Assembly: GCF_007655135.1 (NCBI RefSeq)
Contig: NC_045129.1
Location: 11,470,001 to 11,534,000 of the forward strand
Origin: Punica granatum
Lineage: Eukaryota; Streptophyta; Magnoliopsida; Myrtales; Lythraceae
Direction of reading: 5' to 3'
DNA length: 64,000 nt
This document shows, piece after piece, positions 58,976-64,000 of this stretch (its first letter is position 1; every line of letters starts with the position of its first letter). A program made the position numbers and the translations under genes. Below the pieces are notes generated by a model. It searched no databases. It was not told the DNA's origin and was given only the letters and a program-made list of their open reading frames with translations.

Positions 58976-59222
58976 CCTTGAAGCAAGGGTCATCAGAGCT
59001 TCCTTTTTTTTCCTTGCTCATCGAACACAACGTTTTTTAAATTCCTTTGACTGAACTCGTACTGCTGATGTTTGTTATGTGTGTTTGATAATGGTGATGC
59101 GTTATTTTTTTCATGTGTGTGTTGAATGTTATTGTGTTATGATTATAATTGAGTTGTCTCACTGTTAACGATTCATTCATGATTTCATTTCCACAGTAAA
59201 AGGCAATCATTTGGCGAACAAT

Positions 59223-60603
59223 ATGTCTCGTTATCGGACGCCTTCAAACAATGACAATAATCCCGGAGAGAACGACAATGAACGTATGCAACGTATGTTT
59301 TACTCCTTGATGATGCAATATTATCAGATGGATGATGTCGTTCCACAAAACTTGCCGTGTAGAAATTCAGCCCTTCAAGGACGGCAGTATATTGTTGAAC
59401 TATTAAGGAGTGACGTCCGGTGCTTCGAAAGCTTCAGAATGGAACCACACGTGTTTAGAAATCTATGCGACACGTTGCGGTTGCGCAGTAGCATCACAGA
59501 TACTAGAAAAGGTATTACCGTTGAAGAGCAAGTCGGCATGTTCATGTTGGTTATTTCACATAGTATGCGATTTTCAATGGTCGCTGAAAGGTTTCGGCAT
59601 TCGAAGGAAACGGTTTCACGAATTATCAAACAAATTGCATGCGGAATGCACGATTTATCTGCCCATTTTATAACACCGCGGAACGTTATTGTCCAGTCGG
59701 AAATTGAAAATGATGAAAGGTGGCGCTTCTTTAGGGTATGTTATATACTAATTCCATATTGTAGACATGCATGTATTCGGATTAATATTTGAGATAGATA
59801 TAATTGTGCGTTTTTTTTCATGCAGCATTGTATTGGAGCTATCGATGGAACTCATGTCGATGCATGCATGCCACATGCGAACAGAGTACCTTATCGTGAT
59901 CGTAATGCCGATATATCACAAAATGTATTGGCTGCTTGTTCACACGACATGATGTTCACATACGTGATGACCGGCTGGGAGGGTTCAGCTCACGATTCAA
60001 GAATATTGTCTGATGCTGCGTCACTTGATCGCTTTCCAGCACCGCGTGGCCGTGAGTATTTGCTTTTAATTCTTATGATGTTAAACGAAATTGCTTGTCG
60101 AAATTCGTTTTCTTTAAATTTCATTTTTTTTTCCAGGACAATATTATGTTGTTGATGCAGGGTTTTCAAATATACCGGGATATTTGGCTCCATACAAGGG
60201 AGAACGGTATCATCGGAGCGATTTCCCTAATCATTATCCGCCGACATCAGAAAAAGAGCTATTCAACCATCGCCATGCGTCAGTGCGTAATGTTATTGAG
60301 CGTTGCTTCTGTATTTTGAAGAAGAGATTCGCAATACTGACTGCCATGACGAACTTCAAACCGTATACTCAAGGAGAAATTGTCCTTGCTTGTTTTGTTT
60401 TGCATAATTTCATACGCCGTAATAACTATCATGATAGATTATTTATGGAGTACGGCGATGCGTGGCCGGATTACGATGAATTTCGCAATCCACCGCAACA
60501 ACAAGGAACTAGAGTTGATGTGGACATGAATAGCACGGAAATGAATGTTGTACGCGACCGTATCGCTAATCGGTTATGGCGTGCTGAGCGAGGAGGTCGA
60601 TGA
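59223..60603 (+). CDS. PIF/Harbinger transposase (DDE superfamily endonuclease), apparently intact
   Basis: Exons 59223-59735, 59826-60051 and 60137-60603 join in frame with GT-AG introns into 401 residues without a stop. The start is the ATG of MSRYRTPSNND; no upstream ATG in frame was seen. A helix-turn-helix-like region (RFSMVAERFRHSKETVSRII) precedes the catalytic core. The three acidic residues are visible in CIGAIDGTHVDACMP, GWEGSAHDSRIL and RNVIERCFCILKKRFAIL. The enzyme cuts and pastes its own element and related MITEs. Length agrees with the family. The partner ORF1 upstream is frameshifted, so autonomy is doubtful, but this gene could still encode active protein. Confidence 0.88.
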
Positions 60604-60994
60604 TATACGCTGAGGTTTTTGTATTTGAAATTAGTAATAATTATTGTTATGATTCATCATTGTTGCAGTTTGATTTTTGCTGGCATGCGTATTTTTTTCA
60701 TGTGTACAATCACCCGATTGTTGCGGCACGTTAATCCGAACAAAAGTCACAGGAAGATAAACAAAAAAAAATTGCCTCAAAGGCAGCCACTTTAAATTGA
60801 ACTGCAGGAAGCCGTGCAAAGCAACTGTTCAAGGGGAAAAATGTATCAGTCAATTGTCATGATTATGGGTCCCACAATATTAATTTATTTCAATCATATT
60901 TTGTCCTTTTATGAATTAAATTGAGTTGAGTTGGACATAGTTTCAAATCCAAACGAACCCTTGATGTTCTGGGCTGATTCATATAAAAAAATAT

Positions 60995-61925
60995 GTTCGC
61001 ACTTTATAAATTTATAAAAAATAAATTAAGGACAAAATTTATTTTTTATTACTGGATCTTCTCTTATGATAATTATTTATACTTTTTATAATTTATTTCA
61101 TATAAATGAACACAATTTTCGACTGTGGACGTACTTATTCATATTATCATTTATGATATAATTATTTTTATTTCATAGAGTGTCTTTTAAATACATAAAA
61201 TGGGCTGTCTTTTTAACAATGTCTATAACTTTGTTCTTGAAGAGAGTGGTCGAATAAAATTTGAAACTTTGCAAATAATATTAAGTGAAGGAGAACATAA
61301 TATTCTTTAAGAAAATGAAGATGTTCGCCTTTTATAAATTTATGAAAAATAAATTAGCAATGAAATTGATTTTCATAATTGAGTCTCCTTAATTTGTCAA
61401 TGTGAATTTTAAATTTATTCTACTGTGGACGTACTTATTCATATTTCATGGAGTGTCTATTAAATGCAACAAATGGGCTGACTCTTTATAAATGTCTTTA
61501 GGGTTACTCTTAAAGAGAGTTGTTGAATAAGATTTGAAACTTCGCAAATAATATTAAGTGAAGGAGTACATGATATACTTTACGAAAATGAAGATGTTCG
61601 CATTTTATAAATTTAGGAAAAATAAATTAGCAACAAATTTATTTTCATAATGAGTCTTCTCAATTTGTCAATGTGTCTTAACTCAATCATGGACGTACTT
61701 ATTCATATTTTATGGAGTGTTTTTTAAATGCATAAAATGGGCTGAATTTTGAGTAATGTGTATAGCTTTGTTCTTAAAGAGAGTGGTTGAATAAGATTTG
61801 AAACTTTGCAAATAATACTAAGTGAATGAAAACATGATATACTTTAAGAAAATGAAGATATTCGCATTTTATAAATTTACGAAAAATAAATTAGCAAAAA
61901 AATTGATTTTCATAATTGAGTCTTC
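60995..61925 (+). repeat. Tandem array of about 270-330-bp units
   Basis: Units start with TTCGC..TTTATAAATTTA at 60995, 61323, 61596 and 61860. Each continues with AAAAATAAATTA, TGGACGTACTTATTCATA, AAATGGGCTGA-like sequence, GAGAGTGGTTGAATAAGATT and TTTGCAAATAATA.TAAGTGA. Partial relatives lie on the other side of the Harbinger element (about 56350-56480 and 55485-55530). No protein is encoded. Confidence 0.85.
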
Positions 61926-61929
61926 TCGT

Positions 61930-62870
61930 ATGGATAAAGTGAAAAAAAGTATTATTTGTAATTCAAAAAAGTATGTGTATAATTAATATACTCCTTAAGA
62001 AAGATGAAAATTAGAGGAAAAAAGATTGCCTCTGTAAATGAGAATACATAAGAAAAATAAAGTAAAAGGTATATCTATAACTCTTTAGAAAATGGTCCAA
62101 CCGTAATAATCCAAGCATTTGACCCGAGGACTCGAGTAGATAACCTATTACCTTATTTGGGTTGGACTTAAAATTAATGTTAAAAAACAAAAAATTTAAA
62201 GGAAATGAAGTTTAAAAAAATATGAAAATAAAAAGAGGTGGTGTGCGTGGGGAAAACTTGCCTGCAATCTCAAAAGGGCACCTGCTTTCACTAGGTTGGT
62301 TAATAAATGTTGATGCAGTTTTTTTTCTTTTCAAAAATCTATTATATAGGGATTTAAAATAGACTCCTCAAGCCTGTGCAATGAGAAACCTCTATTCGTG
62401 TGATATAAGTCTGCTACATAGGATTTTTGAGTAATTCCTCAAAGTGCCTTTTCATTCATTTTCTTTAATTTAATAACCCATCGAAAGTAATTAATGAAAA
62501 AATTAAAGAATCTGAGAGAAGAGCATAAGTTTATTAGTATTGTAGTAGTAGAAACATGATTAGTTGTGTCAATTGTTTTTTATTCGAAACTTTCTATTCA
62601 ATTTTTCTTATTTTTATTATGCTCTTTTTGATATTTTATTTTTGGAAAAAAGCCATTTTTAATATGAACTTGCCAGTGTTAATTTTGCCTACGTGATAAT
62701 ATATTAGGTGTGGCTAATTAAAATTATTTAAAAAGCAAAAGAAAAATGAGAAATTAAACCTTAAAAAATAATGCCGATCGACTGGACGGTCATCGAGAAG
62801 GGGACCAGATCAAGGGCTCCCCCTTTTGGGCTCTTGCAAAGTGACATACATATTATATGTCCAATACATT
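61930..62870. other. Intergenic, no gene recognised
   Basis: AT-rich DNA. A GC-richer patch at about 62770-62840 did not match anything I recognise. Confidence 0.4.
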
Positions 62871-63493
62871 ATAGGAAAAATGTCAAATTTGGTCCTCAAC
62901 CTTTTAACTCTTTTTCTATCTTAGTCCTAAACTTTTTCTTTGGCTAGATTTCGTCCTCAATCTTTTTTACGCGGTACGAGTTCAATCCTTCCGTCCAAAA
63001 TTATGTCCATTTCCCTAACATATATATTCGTCAAATGAGAATGCACCATGTGTGCGACAGATCACTGCTATTCTAAACCAGTTGTTATAGAGCAAATCCG
63101 ATTCTTTTTTTAATCAGATCCGTAAACCGAACTAAGATATTTCCGGTTCTTTTAGGATTCCAACCATCGCTTCTCTTTCATCGTCTCACGCACTGACAAA
63201 TGGTTGGAATTCTAAAAGAACTGAAAATATCTTAGTCCGGTTTACGGGCTGATTAAAAAAAGAATCGAATTTGCTCTATAACAACTAGTTTAGAGTATCA
63301 GTGATCTATCGCGTACGTGACGCACTCTCATTTGACGAATATACAAGTCGGAAAATGGACGGAATTGTGGACGAAAGGACTAAACTCATACCGTGCGGAA
63401 AAGATTGAGAACGAAATCTAGCTAAAGAAAATGTTTAGAACTAAGATAGAAAAAGAGCTAAAGGTTGAGGATCAAATTTGACCTTTTCCCTAT
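62871..63493. mobile_element. Long foldback element 5
   Basis: The left and right halves are inverted copies almost to the centre (near 63185). ATAGGAAAAATGTCAAATTT pairs with AAATTTGACCTTTTCCCTAT. Successive blocks such as GTCCTAAACTTTTTCTTT, CATTTGA, AGAGCAAATCCGATTC and CCAACCATCGCTTC/CAAATGGTTGG pair in mirrored order. The arms are about 300 bp each. It encodes nothing. Arm phrases are shared with foldback 1 at 3.4-4.05 kb. Confidence 0.9.
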
Positions 63494-64000
63494 ATTATAT
63501 GAATATAAAACTTTTAAGTAACGTATATATAGTAATAACAAATATATACTCTCAACAATATTACATCTACTAATATATAATACTACATATAAGCCATAAA
63601 CATAATAAGTCATAGTTATTTATTTATTTATAACAAATTAACAAAAAAAATTGCAAGACCCATGCAATGAGCGGGCCTCAAATCTAGTTATTAGTTATTT
63701 TCAACTTGTTGCCTAGGATTAATTAATTTTCGTGCAAGTATTGACTTAGTCCTCGTCCATGAATAGTAAATTTTGAACTCCTATGCTTACAAATAAAAGT
63801 CGGTGATATTGATTTACTGCTGATCCACATCTTCATCATTATACATGTCAATCCTTTTTCATAATTTTTTTCCGAGACCCATTTTTGGGCTTTCCATGAT
63901 TGATTGCCATTAATTTTTCCTCTTTTCCAGTAATGATGATAATATATTCTGAAGTGCTGCATGGCTCTCTGTAAAACTTTGCAAGTGTAATGTATGAAAA
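63494..64000. other. Intergenic; possible Helitron 3' end at 63687
   Basis: CCCATGCAATGAGCGGGCC is followed by CTAG ending at 63687 and then T, resembling a Helitron 3' terminus. No gene is supported to the end of the window. Confidence 0.4.

Larger units (their letters stand above)
56597..60961 (+). mobile_element. PIF/Harbinger DNA transposon, near complete
   Basis: Imperfect terminal inverted repeats of about 39 bp bound the element: CGTTTGGATT..GA followed by TCCAACTCAACTC at the left, and the complement at the right end. Inside are the two genes typical of the superfamily in the same orientation, a Myb/SANT-like ORF1 and a DDE transposase. A TWA target-site duplication could not be recognised at the ends, so the exact termini are uncertain by a few bases. 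The 5' 1.3 kb is non-coding with repeated TAGGG.CCC phrases. Confidence 0.8.

Overview
The window looks like nuclear DNA of a flowering plant, probably a eudicot. Genes are split by GT-AG introns, intergenic DNA is AT-rich and crowded with transposon remnants, one gene encodes a plastid-targeted FtsH-like protein, and one patch is shuffled plastid DNA. I cannot name the species from sequence alone.

Layout. 0-2.7 kb: alcohol dehydrogenase gene on the minus strand (9 exons; the last coding exon lies off the left edge). 2.7-8.9 kb: intergenic, with a long foldback element, a tandem duplication and a short Helitron. 8.9-11.6 kb: first intact class-V aminotransferase (NifS-like PLP enzyme) gene. 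11.6-21.1 kb: NAC-type pseudogene pieces, a large direct duplication, SINE-like DNA and a 43-nt G run. 21.15-23.59 kb: a non-autonomous Ty3/gypsy-type LTR element in the promoter region of the second aminotransferase gene (23.8-26.7 kb). 26.8-28.6 kb: a scrambled fragment of an FtsH-like gene. 28.6-34.4 kb: transposon-rich DNA (foldback, SINE with target-site duplication, Helitron). 34.4-35.8 kb: third, dead aminotransferase copy. 36.35-42.55 kb: intact 16-exon FtsHi gene (inactive protease), minus strand. 43.3-44.7 kb: dead copia element. 46.1-48.1 kb: foldback, then plastid fragments joined by a repeated linker. 51-54.5 kb: intact NAC transcription-factor gene with a 56-residue internal duplication. 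55-62 kb: foldback, NAC fragment, near-complete PIF/Harbinger DNA transposon and a tandem array. 62.9-63.5 kb: another long foldback.

Main reading. An [aminotransferase - FtsHi] block was duplicated and the two copies then decayed in opposite halves: 23.6-27.9 kb kept the aminotransferase and lost FtsHi, while 34.4-42.6 kb kept FtsHi and lost the aminotransferase. The LTR element entered the first block after the duplication, because the corresponding stretch of the second block appears to lack it. The intact genes (ADH, two aminotransferases, FtsHi, NAC) are independent loci, not a pathway cluster.
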